DNA of 64,000 nucleotides from Vibrio hepatarius (GTDB taxonomy: Bacteria > Pseudomonadota > Gammaproteobacteria > Enterobacterales > Vibrionaceae), in NCBI RefSeq assembly GCF_011806575.1, contig NZ_JAATOO010000004.1, positions 1 through 64,000 of the forward strand, read 5' to 3'. Positions within the stretch are counted from its first letter, which is position 1, and each line of letters starts with the position of its first letter. Made by a program: the position numbers and the translations under genes. This document shows positions 40,673-50,052 of this stretch, one piece after another. The notes beneath the pieces were generated by a model. That model had not been told where the DNA came from. It saw nothing but the letters and a program-made list of their open reading frames with translations, and made no database searches.

Positions 40673-42421
40673 TTATTGACTTTTCAGTCCGTGCGCCTGA
40701 CGCGTACGTTCAACAATTGTGTGAGAAACGTAAGTCGCGAGTCCGACAATAAGAACCGCGATAACGCCCAATGCGGCACCTGGACCTCGACCCGCTGCAC
40801 TCTGCATAAACAAGTACAAGCCGTACGCCAATGGCGCGTCTGATTCTTGTGAGACCAGCATGATGGTTGCCGACAGCTCAACCGCTGCGGTGGCAAACGC
40901 GGTAACAAAACCCGCGAGAATCCCGGCAGCCATTAATGGCACGACGATTTTTCTAATCGTGGTCGCGCGCGTTGCACCTAAGTTCTCTGACGCTTCCTCA
41001 AGTGAAGGGCTCACTTGCTGCAGCGCTGCGACACAAGAGCGTAATGCATAAGGAAGACGTCTTACCGCAAGTGCAATCACGATGATGCCCCACCACGTCG
41101 CCATTGAAGAGCCAACGAACGGTAAATCAACGTCGTAGAATGTACGTAAATAACCGATACCCAATACCACCCCAGGCACCGCCAGTGCGGCCATTGCGCC
41201 AAAGTCCAGCCATTTGCGACCAACCATTTTGGTTCGCCACACTAGGTAAGCAATCGCAGTACCGAGCACCACATCGATAATGCCAGCAAGACCGGCATAC
41301 AGCAGCGTATTGGTAATAAAGTCAGACGCTTGAGTAATCGCCGTCGAGTAGTGTTCCAGGGTGTAAGCATCTGGTAATGGGCTGAAAGACCAAATGGTAC
41401 CAAACGACAACAGTAGCAACGCGAAGTGCGGCGCCAGTACCAGCATTAAGATTAAAGCGATCACCGCGTAGCAACCCACCATTTCAGCCGGACGCAGTTC
41501 ACGTTTGGATAGACCGCCACCACCTTTCTGCGTCGTTGAGTAATCTTTACCTCGCAGCGCAAGGAATGAGACCCACAATGCGAACACAGAGAATGCGACT
41601 AAGATGACCGAAATGACGTAACCCATCGGGTCAGAAATACCGACAGACGAGATACGTAGGTACGCTTGAGGTGCAAGCATGTTGTTAACATTAAGCAGTA
41701 GTGGCGTACCCAAATCATCAAACACTTTAACGAACACCAAAGACGCCCCAGCGACATAACCCGGCATCGCCAACGGCAGTACAATCTTGCGGAACAATTT
41801 GATGCCCGATGAACCTAACGACTGCGCAGATTCTTCCATTGAGCGGTCAATGTTCTGCAGCGCAGCAGACAAGTTAATCAAGATAAACGGGAAATAGTGA
41901 ACACTCTGAACGAAGATAACCCCGTTCAACCCTTCCATAATCGGAATAGTGAATCCAAAATATTCATCGAGCAGGAGGTTCATGGTGCCGTTCTCACCAA
42001 ACAATAGCTGCATCGCGACCGCACCGATAAACGGTGGCATGATCAACGGCACGATACCCAGCGTTTGGATAAGCACCGTCCCTTTGAACTGGAAACGACT
42101 CGTGAAGTACGCCAACGGCATAGCGATAATCGACGCAACGATCACCGACATAAACGCCACGTAAAACGAGTTAAAAAATGATTCTTGGAACAGGCTCGAA
42201 CTAAAGAAGTCTTGAAAGTTAACTAGCGATAAGCTGCCTTCACTATCCTGAAAGGCAACGAAAATCACCTTAATTACAGGAACAAACAAGAAGACCAAAA
42301 TGAATAAGCCGATAATCACAGCGCTGAGGTAAAGACCCCAGTCCTCTCTGATTTTCTTTAACCAGCCGCTATTTTCCTTGCCTGCGGTTTTACTCGATTG
42401 AGGTAGAGAAACGCTACTCAT
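40673..42421 (-). CDS. ABC importer permease, fused two-domain
   Basis: This 582-residue protein joins two permease domains in one chain, each with about six membrane segments. Each half carries an EAA loop: EESAQSLGSSGIKLFRK near the end of the first and EEASENLGATRATTIRK in the second. This layout is typical of Fbp/Afu-type importers. It lies 88 bases after the binding-protein gene, across a hairpin, and directly before the ATPase gene. Confidence 0.92.
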   Translation of the reverse strand: MSSVSLPQSSKTAGKENSGWLKKIREDWGLYLSAVIIGLFILVFLFVPVIKVIFVAFQDSEGSLSLVNFQDFFSSSLFQESFFNSFYVAFMSVIVASIIAMPLAYFTSRFQFKGTVLIQTLGIVPLIMPPFIGAVAMQLLFGENGTMNLLLDEYFGFTIPIMEGLNGVIFVQSVHYFPFILINLSAALQNIDRSMEESAQSLGSSGIKLFRKIVLPLAMPGYVAGASLVFVKVFDDLGTPLLLNVNNMLAPQAYLRISSVGISDPMGYVISVILVAFSVFALWVSFLALRGKDYSTTQKGGGGLSKRELRPAEMVGCYAVIALILMLVLAPHFALLLLSFGTIWSFSPLPDAYTLEHYSTAITQASDFITNTLLYAGLAGIIDVVLGTAIAYLVWRTKMVGRKWLDFGAMAALAVPGVVLGIGYLRTFYDVDLPFVGSSMATWWGIIVIALAVRRLPYALRSCVAALQQVSPSLEEASENLGATRATTIRKIVVPLMAAGILAGFVTAFATAAVELSATIMLVSQESDAPLAYGLYLFMQSAAGRGPGAALGVIAVLIVGLATYVSHTIVERTRQAHGLKSQ

Positions 42422-42449
42422 TGGAGTTCTCCATTATTCATGGTTAAAA

Positions 42450-42480
42450 AGCCCCCAGAGCGCCGCAAATCGCGGCACTC
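42450..42480 (-). terminator. Intercistronic hairpin after binding-protein gene
   Basis: GAGTGCCGC and GCGGCGCTC pair with one mismatch around a five-base loop, and the minus strand continues TGGGGGCTTTTT. It may protect or partly end the binding-protein message, so that protein exceeds the permease. Confidence 0.5.
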
Positions 42481-42509
42481 TCTCGTTAAGAAAGGGGGAG
42501 TAAGGAGGA

Positions 42510-43850
42510 TTACAAAATATCGAGCGCTTTTTCTGCTAACTCAGTCGCCTGCTTATAATTTGCCACGACTTTGTTGTCCCAATCTTGTTCAACTTCAGCT
42601 TGGCGAGCGCCAACACTGTCGGTCTTTTTCTTACGTTTTTTGGTGAAGATCGCCGCGAACTCAGGATCGCTAGCTTGTTCAGCAGTGATTGGCATTTGAT
42701 TGATTAACGCCTTCGCTTGACTGACTAACTCCAACGCTTCCGAGTTATTCGCTTTCTTCGCTTTTTGCTCAGCTTCAGCAATTGCATCGGTCGCTTCTCT
42801 TAGTTCATCCAAACGGTAAGTGATCATCACGTCAAACAAGCTGTTCACGACGTTGTAGCGCGACTTAGACAGTTCAAGGTCAAAGTCCACAGTACCGAGT
42901 TTCTGACCCGTAAATGGATTCGGGAAGCCTTCAGGCGTACTTGCGTACACCGCAGGGTTTACGGGAAGACGTTGAATCTTTTTATCAAGCAGCAACTCTT
43001 GGCCCTGCTCAGAGAGTAAGAAGTCGATAAACGCGCTCGCGGCTTCGTCATTTGGCGCATTTTTGATTTTGCCGACGTTAGCAGGAACCAGAGCCGTCAC
43101 AGTTGGGTAATGGAAGTCCACCGGGAAACCTGTTGCCTTGGAAGACAAACCAAAGAAGTCGATAACGATACCCAAGCCAAATGAACCACTGTTTACGCCA
43201 TCTGGTACACCAAAACTGCGCTCTGTAACGGTCTTGAAGTTACCCGAGATCGATTTCAGCGTCGCCCAACCTTCTTGCCAACCTTTACCTTGCAAAATCG
43301 CTTCAACGGTTAGGTGCGTGGTACCTGAGCGCGACGGTGCCGACATACCAATATGTTTGTGGTAAATCGGGTTTTCCAGATCTTCCCACTCTTTTGGTAT
43401 CGGCAGCTTCTTCGCTTTCATGTAACGCTCATTCCACATGATGCCGTAACCTGACAGCGCAAAACCCTTGTAGTAACCGTCAGGGTCGTTGATTGGGAAA
43501 GAGCCAACTTTGTCAGGAATGCCCGCCACTGAAGAGGTATATTGAGCGAGGAGTTGGTTATCTTTTAGTACTTCAAACGCATCCGGTGCTGATGCCCAAA
43601 AGATGTCAGATTTGTTGTTCGAAGCCGTTTCTTGTAGGTATTTAATCCCTGCGGTGGTCTTCTTCGACAGGATTTCTACTTTGACTTCAGGGTACTTTTT
43701 CTCAAATGCCGTTTTGTAGACATCTGTAACGTCGGTTGGGAATGACGTTACTACAACCAGATTTTTATCAGACATTGCAAACGCAGAGCTAGTGCCTAGC
43801 GCGAAACTCACGGCCAGCGTCAGAGAGAGTAGTTTATTTCCTTGTTTCAT
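42510..43850 (-). CDS. Periplasmic solute-binding protein of ABC importer
   Basis: This 446-residue protein has a signal peptide (about 1-25, ending SSAFA) and the fold of type II binding proteins. It begins the mature part LVVVTSFPTDV and has SAPSRSGTTHLTVE and ERSFGVPDGV. The C-terminal 130 residues are helical and charged, unlike simple binding proteins. It is clearly related to the kinase-linked protein at 47357-48553, which shares SFP, SAPSRSGTxH and RSFGV. It is the first gene of the importer operon, behind a candidate sigma-54 promoter. Confidence 0.9.
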   Translation of the reverse strand: MKQGNKLLSLTLAVSFALGTSSAFAMSDKNLVVVTSFPTDVTDVYKTAFEKKYPEVKVEILSKKTTAGIKYLQETASNNKSDIFWASAPDAFEVLKDNQLLAQYTSSVAGIPDKVGSFPINDPDGYYKGFALSGYGIMWNERYMKAKKLPIPKEWEDLENPIYHKHIGMSAPSRSGTTHLTVEAILQGKGWQEGWATLKSISGNFKTVTERSFGVPDGVNSGSFGLGIVIDFFGLSSKATGFPVDFHYPTVTALVPANVGKIKNAPNDEAASAFIDFLLSEQGQELLLDKKIQRLPVNPAVYASTPEGFPNPFTGQKLGTVDFDLELSKSRYNVVNSLFDVMITYRLDELREATDAIAEAEQKAKKANNSEALELVSQAKALINQMPITAEQASDPEFAAIFTKKRKKKTDSVGARQAEVEQDWDNKVVANYKQATELAEKALDIL

Positions 43851-43905
43851 GTTGCACTCCGTATTGTTGTAGAGGTAAAGAGCTCAGACTCTTCCTCTAG
43901 ATAAA

Positions 43906-43921
43906 TCAAACGGCATGCCAA
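43906..43921 (-). promoter_or_regulatory. Sigma-54 promoter candidate for ABC importer
   Basis: On the minus strand TTGGCATG-CCGT-TTGA fits the -24/-12 pattern TTGGCACG-N4-TTGC with correct spacing. The -12 dinucleotide is GA rather than the nearly invariant GC, which weakens the match. The neighbouring gene encodes a sigma-54 activator and the binding-protein gene begins 56 bases downstream. Confidence 0.5.
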
Positions 43922-44028
43922 TGTTATGAAAATGTTAACCCGTTATATTTCAATGCCTTATAAAAACCACTTATTTCAAACTAGGTCAAATACAGACTAA
44001 ACGCGTCTCACGGTATGTCAAAAACGAC

Positions 44029-45381
44029 CTACTCTTCAGGGTCATCTTCATTGGCATACTCTTCGCGCTTCAAACCGTATTTTTTCATTCTTAAATAGAG
44101 GTTTTTGCGTGGGATATCCAAGTGCTCAGCGGTATCACCAATATGGCCTGAAAACCTTGCCAGTGCGTGATGCAGTACTTGCAACTCAAACTGCGCTAAC
44201 TGGTGAGCTAAGCTGGTACATTCTGGTTTGTTGCTTACATTGATGAGGTCAGAGATCCCAAGCGCAATGCGGTCGGCTTCATTCATTAACTCGCGCACGT
44301 TTCCCGGCCAGTCGTGGGCAATTAACTGCTGAAAATGCAGCGGTGATAACGGCGGTGCTTTCTTTCCTAAACGCGATTCTGACTCGTGAATAAAATGGCT
44401 CAACAGCAGCGGGATGTCGTCTTTTCGCTCTCTAAGCGGCGGAATATCCAAGCTAGCCACGCTCAAACGGTAATATAAGTCCTGACGAAAACCGCCTTTT
44501 TGCGACAACGCCAAAAGGTCTTCTTTCGAGGCAGACAGCACTTTCAGATCCACATGTACCAACTGGTTACTGCCAACACGTTCCAACTCTCCTTCCTGAA
44601 TCACACGCAGCAGACGAATTTGCGCAGATAGTGGCATGCTCTCTATTTCATCAAGAAACAACGTCCCGCCAGACGCGTACTCAATTTTACCAATGCGCTT
44701 TTTACTCGCACCAGTAAAGCTGCCTTGCTCATGTCCAAACAGTTCCGATTCGATTAGGTTTTCAGGCATCGCACCGCAGTTGATCGCAACAAACGGCTTA
44801 TCTTTACGCTCTGACTGCGCGTGCAGCGTTCGGGCAATCTTCTCTTTACCTGTCCCAGTTTCACCATTGATCACGATGTTAACGTCGGCATTCGCTAGAG
44901 TAATCAGACGCTGCTTGAGCTTCACCATCGCTTCAGACTGTCCGAGCAATACTTCATCGAGTGATATCTGTCGACGTGAGCTCTGCTTTAATCGGCGGTT
45001 CTCTAACGTCAGTTGGCGGTGCTGGCTTGCCTTAGTGACGAGCCCGATTAAATGTTCCGGCCGCAGTGGCTTTTCAACAAAATCGAACGCGCCGAGCTTA
45101 ATACACTGCAACGCGGTTTCGATATCTGCATGACCTGAGATCAAGATGACCGGGATTTCCTCATCGATTTGTCGGATATGCTCTAGAAACGTCACTCCGT
45201 CCATATTGGGCATACGTATATCCGAGACAATCGTCGCGTCACAACCATAACTGATGCAGGGCAACGCTTTGTCTGCCGAAGGGAAAGCGTTAACGCGAAA
45301 ACCATTCAGTTCGAGGATTTCACTTAAGCTTTCTCTGAGTTCTTTGTCGTCTTCGACGAGAATGATGGATGCTTGAGACAT
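44029..45381 (-). CDS. Sigma-54-dependent response regulator, PgtA-like
   Basis: This 450-residue protein has a receiver domain (about 5-120, phospho-acceptor D54 in IVSDIRMPNMDG), an AAA+ sigma-54 activation domain (about 145-375) and a C-terminal helix-turn-helix (about 405-440). The AAA+ part has Walker A GETGTGKE, the sigma-54 contact loop GSFTGA (Ser for the commoner Ala) and GGTLFLDEIE. The layout and order beside a kinase and a binding protein resemble Salmonella PgtABC. It overlaps the kinase gene by 58 bases. It most likely drives the importer operon that follows. Confidence 0.92.
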   Translation of the reverse strand: MSQASIILVEDDKELRESLSEILELNGFRVNAFPSADKALPCISYGCDATIVSDIRMPNMDGVTFLEHIRQIDEEIPVILISGHADIETALQCIKLGAFDFVEKPLRPEHLIGLVTKASQHRQLTLENRRLKQSSRRQISLDEVLLGQSEAMVKLKQRLITLANADVNIVINGETGTGKEKIARTLHAQSERKDKPFVAINCGAMPENLIESELFGHEQGSFTGASKKRIGKIEYASGGTLFLDEIESMPLSAQIRLLRVIQEGELERVGSNQLVHVDLKVLSASKEDLLALSQKGGFRQDLYYRLSVASLDIPPLRERKDDIPLLLSHFIHESESRLGKKAPPLSPLHFQQLIAHDWPGNVRELMNEADRIALGISDLINVSNKPECTSLAHQLAQFELQVLHHALARFSGHIGDTAEHLDIPRKNLYLRMKKYGLKREEYANEDDPEE

Positions 45382-47360
45382 ATCGTCACCTCCGTTCCTT
45401 GGTTAACTTGCGATGTGACCTGGATGCTTCCGCCAAAGTCTTGAATAATATTGTGCGTGATAGACATGCCCAGTCCTAACCCTTTCCCCACGTCCTTGGT
45501 AGTAAAAAAGGGTTCGAAAATCTGTTTGAGTTGGGAGTTTTCGATGCCGCAGCCGTTATCGATCACTTTGATTTCAACTTCATCATCGTTTTGCTCAGCA
45601 TTAATACAAATCTTCGGCTCATCTCGTCCGTCAACTCGCTCCAGCGCTTCAATACTGTTGCTGAGCAAGTTGACCATCACTTGCTCCAAGCGAACTTCGT
45701 TTGCTAGCACCTGCAAATTAGCATCGACATTAAGTTCAACCCATGAAGGCGGGATGTTTTCAGTAAACAGCTCCAATGCGTTTTCAATCACAGGGCGCAA
45801 CTTAACGGTTTGATTGTAGTCATCGGCTTTGCGTGCAAACGATTTTAAGTGCTGACACAGCTTGGTCGCACGGTCAGTGATATTGTTGATTTTAATGAGT
45901 TTATCACCCGCTTTGGCCACATCGTCGTTAACAATATACTGCTCAGCTAAGTAAGTATTAGAGCGAATCGCCGCCAGAGGCTGACTAAACTCGTGTACGA
46001 TACCCGTAGTTAACTGCCCAAGCACCGCCAATTTCCCCGCTTGAATCAGCTCATCTTGGGTATCTTTGAGGGTTTGCTCAGCTTGTTTACGCTGCTGAAT
46101 TTCGACCACCAGCTTTTGGTTGGTAGCTTCTAACGTTTCGGTATAACGACGCAATTCTTGCGACTGATAGTTAAACAAGTTGGTCGCATCCGCCAAAGAC
46201 GCGACTTCATCTTTACCGGATACATGAATCATACTTTGCGGTTGACCTTCCGCTAGGTGGCGCATGCTTCGAAGTACATAAGCGAGGCGATGCAGGATGT
46301 GATATTTCAAGTACCACGCCATCGACACTAATAGCGTTAGTATGCCCAACAGAGCTAACGTCAGTTGAGTTCGACTGTTGTCTAGCGTTTTGGTTAGCTC
46401 AGTGGTGGTCTCTCGGTTCGCGGTTTCAGCATCGACAATGGCTTGGTCGATGATCAACTTGATGCGTTGAATAAGCTGGCGGTTATCTTCCAACAATGTC
46501 TGGTTTTGCTCATCAAGCACTAATACTCGCAGGCTTCGGTCTAACGCATTATCAGAGCCGCTCACGTGTTCTTCTAGGCTCTGCGCCATTTGCCGCAATG
46601 TAATGGTGCTCGGGTTGCTTTTTAGTACAGAGATTTGCGTCTCGATCGCGTGCATGTTCTCATCGATCATACTCTGGGCAGCCAGTACATCGTTGCGTGA
46701 GCTGAACAAAGGCACACGTTGCAGTAGATCCAGCACCAAATTCACATCGGCCTCAAACTTGAGTAGCTGAGCCTGAATATTGGCTTCGGCAGCTAACTGA
46801 TCTAACTCCCTGTCACTGAGCGACTGAGTGCCCTTAAAACCAAACACCAATTGTGCGAGGTTGTATTGGCTCTCTGCGGTAAGCGGCGCTACCTCATCGA
46901 CAAAATCGATTTGCAGCCAATGCAGCTGTTGGCGCAGTTGATCCTGACGCTCTCGCAGTTTGAGCTTTTCCTGACTGTTGGCAAATAAGTTGGCGACATT
47001 GACCTCAAGAGACTCAACCAACGCCTGCAACTCATTACGCCGATTATCGGTTAAACCCGACTGAGCCAACTCGGTTAGGATCGGTAAGCTTTTTTTAAGG
47101 TTAACTTGTGCTCGAGTCAGCGCCAGCACCGAATCCGCTGACGCCAGTTTTGACGCATCTGTAGTGATCATACCGCCAATATGGGCAATTTTCGCTGCAG
47201 ACGTAAGAACGGGCAAGTGCTCATGCACCGTCACTTCAACGCTGTCCGCCACCTGATAGAAGGTGAAAAAGTTAATCAACACAACCCCACCCGCAATACC
47301 ACCTGACAACGCGAACAGCAAAAAAATCTTGGTCGCGATACTGTGCCGTTTTTTCATCAC
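45324..47360 (-). CDS. Membrane sensor histidine kinase, PgtB-like
   Basis: This 678-residue kinase has a first membrane segment (about 12-34), a large periplasmic helical domain (about 35-332), a second membrane segment (about 333-350), a HAMP domain (about 351-405), a coiled coil, and the kinase core. The phospho-His is about H456 in GIVHEFSQPLAAIR; NLLSNSIEAL, DNGCGI and GKGLGLGMSI are the ATP-binding boxes. It is coupled to the preceding binding-protein gene by an ATGA overlap. It probably senses ligand through that protein. Confidence 0.92.
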   Translation of the reverse strand: MMKKRHSIATKIFLLFALSGGIAGGVVLINFFTFYQVADSVEVTVHEHLPVLTSAAKIAHIGGMITTDASKLASADSVLALTRAQVNLKKSLPILTELAQSGLTDNRRNELQALVESLEVNVANLFANSQEKLKLRERQDQLRQQLHWLQIDFVDEVAPLTAESQYNLAQLVFGFKGTQSLSDRELDQLAAEANIQAQLLKFEADVNLVLDLLQRVPLFSSRNDVLAAQSMIDENMHAIETQISVLKSNPSTITLRQMAQSLEEHVSGSDNALDRSLRVLVLDEQNQTLLEDNRQLIQRIKLIIDQAIVDAETANRETTTELTKTLDNSRTQLTLALLGILTLLVSMAWYLKYHILHRLAYVLRSMRHLAEGQPQSMIHVSGKDEVASLADATNLFNYQSQELRRYTETLEATNQKLVVEIQQRKQAEQTLKDTQDELIQAGKLAVLGQLTTGIVHEFSQPLAAIRSNTYLAEQYIVNDDVAKAGDKLIKINNITDRATKLCQHLKSFARKADDYNQTVKLRPVIENALELFTENIPPSWVELNVDANLQVLANEVRLEQVMVNLLSNSIEALERVDGRDEPKICINAEQNDDEVEIKVIDNGCGIENSQLKQIFEPFFTTKDVGKGLGLGMSITHNIIQDFGGSIQVTSQVNQGTEVTICLKHPSFSSKTTKNSEKA

Positions 47361-48553
47361 TGACCATCCTTAGTGACATCCAAACTCAAACGCTCGACAC
47401 GTTCAATCGCATCATTGAGGCTTTGAGTTAGCTGTTCTTGCCACTGAGAGGTTAATCGCTGATAGAAGTTGCTATAACGATTATTCGGGCTTAATTCTTG
47501 GTTTAATTTCGGGTCTCGCGCGACGGATTCATCAATCGGGATTTGAGTCACTTGGCGAAAGATTTGCTGTAACTCATTGCGCTGTTCAGTGTTCAATTCA
47601 CGTCTGTCTAACTCGTGCCACGCGTGCCAAAAGGTTTGCAAAGAGGTTAAACGTTCGGTGACAAACGCATCGAACAAGCGATTGACCAGATGATAGCGTT
47701 CAGCGGAAAGTTGTTGGTCAAAGCGACTCGTTGAGCGCTGACTTTGGTTAGCCGCTTGCTTAAGCGACAGACGACTCAGCGAAGGAGAAGAGAGCAGACG
47801 CTGCCCGCTGTCTCCGAGTAAAAAATCAATAAACTGTTGGGCGGTCGTAGCTTGTTGAGTATTGGCGCTTAACGCAATTTGAGCGGGAACCAGTGGCGTG
47901 TTAGGCAGCGCCGCATAACCGACGTTCTCGCCTTCGCCCTTAGCGTTTTTGTAGAAGAAGTCCACCACAGGCGCAACGGCAAAACGCTGCTTGATAATGC
48001 CTTGACGCACACCAAAACTGCGAGCGGTAATGGTCGCTAAATTGCCACTCAGTTGTGCGATTAGCGCCCACCCCTCTTGCCAGCCGTATTGCTGTAATAT
48101 CAGCTCGATCACGATGTGGTTAGTCCCCGATCGCGACGGCGCACTGAGCGCGACTTTGCCTTCAAACTGGGGAGAAAGCAGTGTTTCCCAACTATCGGGT
48201 TGCGGCAAGTTGTCGCTTGTGAGCGCATCTTGATGCCAAAAAAAACCAAACTCAGACCATGCAAATGTCACCGGTGTTTGGATATAACCCGCCTGCTGCA
48301 TCAGCGCCATCGCATCGGATGACGAAACCCATACCAAGTCTGGCTCAGGCTGGCGTTTCTGCATGAAATGCGCGATCAGTGCTGGGGTTTTCTTATTAAT
48401 GAAGCGTATGTCGGAACTAGGATACTCACGTTTAAACTGCTGAGAGACTTGAGAATAAAAGTTTTCCGGGAAAGAGGTGATAACTACCGTTTCAGCCCAT
48501 GAAGAAAGAGATGCAACCAGCAGCCACAAGCAAATCCATAACCTAATTAACAT
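47357..48553 (-). CDS. Periplasmic binding protein linked to sensor kinase, PgtC-like
   Basis: This protein of 398 residues has a signal peptide (about 1-20, ending SSWA) and a type II binding-protein fold resembling PgtC. It shares VVITSFPENF, SAPSRSGTNH and RSFGVRQG with the importer's binding protein, so the two are paralogues. The longer frame adds 23 codons; ATG at 48553 is chosen because AGGAGA lies seven bases upstream and gives a clean signal peptide. The stop overlaps the kinase ATG. Position and pairing suggest ligand delivery to the kinase, by analogy with PgtC. Confidence 0.88.
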   Translation of the reverse strand: MLIRLWICLWLLVASLSSWAETVVITSFPENFYSQVSQQFKREYPSSDIRFINKKTPALIAHFMQKRQPEPDLVWVSSSDAMALMQQAGYIQTPVTFAWSEFGFFWHQDALTSDNLPQPDSWETLLSPQFEGKVALSAPSRSGTNHIVIELILQQYGWQEGWALIAQLSGNLATITARSFGVRQGIIKQRFAVAPVVDFFYKNAKGEGENVGYAALPNTPLVPAQIALSANTQQATTAQQFIDFLLGDSGQRLLSSPSLSRLSLKQAANQSQRSTSRFDQQLSAERYHLVNRLFDAFVTERLTSLQTFWHAWHELDRRELNTEQRNELQQIFRQVTQIPIDESVARDPKLNQELSPNNRYSNFYQRLTSQWQEQLTQSLNDAIERVERLSLDVTKDGQ

Positions 48554-48611
48554 TGTCAATCTCCTATCCCTTACTGACAACATTAACCAAACTGCAACAA
48601 AAATAAAACAT

Positions 48612-48773
48612 ATACCAATCACAGTAAGTAAATGATCAGATATAGCGTCGGAAAAACACTTGAGAACAAGGCAAAATTTTTCGATAAGTAGTTATTCTAC
48701 AATCAAAAATTTCAACGCAGTTATCGAGTGTTTTAACAAGCTAGAATGAGCAGTTATTTACTACGATTGGTAT
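48612..48773. repeat. Vibrio-type inverted-terminal repeat element, full copy
   Basis: A 162-base non-coding element begins ATACCAATC and ends GATTGGTAT. The terminal repeats stay similar for about 27 bases (AGTAAGTAAATGATCA against AGTAAATAACTGCTCA). It contains no reading frame of note. A truncated, inverted copy lies at 62727-62829 with an almost identical core. It looks like a non-autonomous mobile element or a family of structured intergenic repeats. Confidence 0.85.
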
Positions 48774-48812
48774 TACTTATCTCGCCATACATAACATTGT
48801 GAATCGGCGAGA

Positions 48813-48838
48813 TAAAAAAGGCTCCTGTCGGAGCCTTT
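48813..48838 (-). terminator. Rho-independent terminator of rnd
   Basis: AAAGGCTCC and GGAGCCTTT pair around a four-base loop, and the minus strand continues as a T run. It lies immediately past the rnd stop. Confidence 0.9.
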
Positions 48839-48840
48839 CG

Positions 48841-49956
48841 TTAAATCATTTTATTGAGCTTTTCGCCGAGTAACTCTAAGCGCCAGCCCTGCATCAAATC
48901 CGGCAACCTTGAAGGGTCACGGTCTTTTCTCCATACCCAGCTGATGAACTGATTTAATTGCTTCTTCGAGGCTAAAAACTCCGTCGCCAAACCCGATGAC
49001 TGCGATGCGTGTTTGACTTCATCTTTTAGCTTTTTGAACAGCTGCTTATAACTCGGCATATCCATCAAGCGCTCTATTTTCGCTGGATACTCTTCAGCCG
49101 GAATGTTTTTAGCCGCTTTGACGATAGAGATAATTCGCGCTGAGTGGCGACCAACCGAACGTGGGTCGATGCCTTCTTGCTCCATACGTTGGCGATTTTG
49201 AATCCCCAAACGCGCAACCATTAACAGGTCGTTTTCTTTAAAAACAAAGTTCAGAGCCAAGTCTCGGCGAATTGCTTCTTTGTAGCGCCAAGTTGCCAAA
49301 GGCTTGAGTATTGCTAGCTCACTCGGTTTAAGCTGCCAAGCGCCCTTAATATCAAGGTACGCGTTGTCTGGGTCGACATTTTTCACACGTTTCGCCGCCA
49401 GCAAATCACTCTCTTGCTGCGCCGCTTCCCACCAGCCTGCTTCTGTCACTTGTTGTTCTAGCTTCTCAAACAGTGGGTAGAGATAGTAAACGTCAGCCGC
49501 GGCGTATTCCAACTGCTTCGTGGTCAGTGGTCTTGCCAACCAATCGGTGCGCGACTCACTCTTGTCCAGTTCAACGCTCAGGTAAGACTCCACCAGTGAA
49601 GCGAAGCCGGTTGATAGACCATGCCCCAAAAACGCCGCTATTACTTGCGTGTCTACCATAGGGTAAGGCAAACAACCAAAGCTATTCTGGAACACTTCCA
49701 AATCTTCACCGCACGCGTGCAACACTTTAAGGACAGAGGTGTCTTTCAACAGCTGTTCGAAAGCACTCATATCTTCGATGGTTGTCGGGTCAATCAAGGA
49801 TAATGTCTGGCCGTCATAAAGCTGAATCAAACCGAGCTGAGGATAGAACGTTCGCGTACGAACAAACTCGGTATCCAGCATAACGATGTCGGTATCTCTT
49901 GCCTGCAAACAGACCGTTTCTAATTGTTCCGATTGGGTGATGATTTGATAATTCAC
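48841..49956 (-). CDS. rnd: Ribonuclease D
   Basis: This 371-residue 3'-5' exoribonuclease trims tRNA and other RNA ends. The DEDD acids are visible in LDTEFVRTRTFYPQ (about 27-40), HACGEDLEVF and QLEYAAADVYYL; the last has the DEDDy tyrosine. One or two HRDC domains fill the C-terminal half. Length matches E. coli Rnd. It follows fadD as in enterics, 96 bases downstream. Confidence 0.96.
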   Translation of the reverse strand: MNYQIITQSEQLETVCLQARDTDIVMLDTEFVRTRTFYPQLGLIQLYDGQTLSLIDPTTIEDMSAFEQLLKDTSVLKVLHACGEDLEVFQNSFGCLPYPMVDTQVIAAFLGHGLSTGFASLVESYLSVELDKSESRTDWLARPLTTKQLEYAAADVYYLYPLFEKLEQQVTEAGWWEAAQQESDLLAAKRVKNVDPDNAYLDIKGAWQLKPSELAILKPLATWRYKEAIRRDLALNFVFKENDLLMVARLGIQNRQRMEQEGIDPRSVGRHSARIISIVKAAKNIPAEEYPAKIERLMDMPSYKQLFKKLKDEVKHASQSSGLATEFLASKKQLNQFISWVWRKDRDPSRLPDLMQGWRLELLGEKLNKMI

Positions 49957-50052
49957 TAAGTTCTCGCTGTGAAGTTAAATACGCCGGAAAACAAAATGCC
50001 GACAAGGGATTGTCGGCATTCTATCATTTCTGTTTTAACTCTGCTCGGCTAG

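Noticed and set aside
39578..43850. Assignment of the ABC importer to iron(III) uptake
   Set aside because: Such families are often labelled that way, but the Pgt-type regulators and the Afu precedent favour an organic phosphate; no Fur-like site was noticed.
44636..45133. 165-codon frame antisense to the sigma-54 regulator
   Set aside because: It is a shadow of the AAA+ domain coding sequence, with no initiation signals or recognisable protein.
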